A stretch of DNA of 14,606 bases from AWTP1-13 sp041288195 (GTDB lineage: Bacteria; Pseudomonadota; Alphaproteobacteria; Rhizobiales; Hyphomicrobiaceae): assembly GCA_041288195.1 (NCBI GenBank), contig JBGGME010000361.1, forward strand, positions 1 through 14,606. Reading direction: 5' to 3'. The position numbers were made by a program, and so were the translations under genes. Within the stretch, counting starts at the first letter, position 1. Each line of letters begins with the position of its first letter. Below, piece by piece: positions 14,407 to 14,606 of this stretch. The notes beneath the pieces are model-generated. The model was given only the letters and a program-made list of their open reading frames with translations, ran no database searches and was not told where the DNA came from.

Positions 14407-14606
14407 CTAGCGGACCGGCGCGACCCATGCGGTGCCCTTGTGCACCGGCTTTGCGACCTCTGGATGGATCATCTCCACCAGCATCTCCGCGCTCTCGGCG
14501 AGGCGCGGGCCGGGGCGGTTGAAATAGGCGTTGCCGTCGGCGAAGTAGACGCGGCCGTTCCGGACCGCCGAGAGATCGGCCCAACCGGGCCTGGCCTGCA
14601 GCAGCG
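14407..14606 (-). CDS. BtuF-like cobalamin-binding protein, C-terminal fragment
   Basis: The last 65 residues of a gene whose start lies beyond the window, ending at TAG 14407-14409. The C-terminal lobe motifs are clear: RPGW, AVRNGRVYFADGNAYFNRPG, PRLAESAEMLVEMIHPE. The pattern RPGW, then AVxNGRVY, then RPGPRL and HPE fits the TroA/BtuF-type periplasmic binding proteins annotated as cobalamin-binding. Other members of the superfamily bind siderophores or heme, so vitamin B12 is likely but not certain. The tail after HPE is short and basic. It is convergent with livF and shows no functional tie to the Liv importer. Confidence 0.8.
   Translation of the reverse strand, partial: LLQARPGWADLSAVRNGRVYFADGNAYFNRPGPRLAESAEMLVEMIHPEVAKPVHKGTAWVAPVR

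Overview
The window is very GC-rich and reads as an alphaproteobacterium, most likely a Hyphomicrobiales/Rhizobiales relative (Bradyrhizobium-like). This is inferred from two tandem DUF1236-type modules, a promoter matching the alphaproteobacterial general-stress sigma EcfG, palindromic 'TCATTCCCG/TCATCCCGG' intergenic repeats typical of that group, and a secreted-hydrolase/ThDP-enzyme/Liv-transporter neighbourhood. No tRNA, rRNA, CRISPR array, IS element or phage gene is visible.

Left part (1-3434). The 3' end of a PDZ/S1C-type protease gene (1-105, +) is followed by a nested palindromic repeat (116-220). On the minus strand come a tiny secreted basic protein (284-469) and a cupin (571-951). 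A short + strand ORF for a possible secreted peptide (1172-1336) ends tail-to-tail with a minus-strand pair: a luciferase-like flavin monooxygenase (2134-3434, broken by a one-base deletion near 2973) and an alpha/beta hydrolase (1326-2108), 25 bases apart and probably one operon.

Middle (3435-9280). A divergent control region carries a textbook EcfG promoter (GGAAC-16-CGTT, 3652-3676) in front of a secreted Gln/Arg/Ala-rich protein with two C-terminal DUF1236-like modules (3708-4886, +). Convergent to it is a minus-strand series: a ThDP-dependent acetolactate-synthase-like enzyme (7499-9280), a secreted alpha/beta hydrolase (6647-7459), and a membrane-anchored RmuC-family protein (4912-6564). 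The RmuC protein has a long coiled coil with five exact-length 11-residue repeats, and its usual nuclease motif residues are missing.

Right part (9281-14606). A 345-base divergent region separates the ThDP enzyme from a complete branched-chain-amino-acid-type ABC importer: binding protein (9626-10849), a 92-base palindromic repeat (10852-10943), a fused LivH-LivM permease (10980-12881), LivG (12878-13663) and LivF (13672-14394). The window closes with the 3' end of a convergent BtuF-like cobalamin-binding protein (14407-14606, -).

Working picture: the Liv importer brings in an unidentified small carboxylate or amide-type solute, and the divergently encoded ThDP enzyme plus secreted hydrolase are the best candidates to act on it. 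The monooxygenase/hydrolase pair and the cupin look like a second, partly decayed catabolic set. The strongest oddities are the apparently nuclease-dead RmuC, the EcfG-driven DUF1236 gene, the frameshifted monooxygenase, the unlisted small secreted ORF, and the repeat placed between the binding-protein and permease genes.
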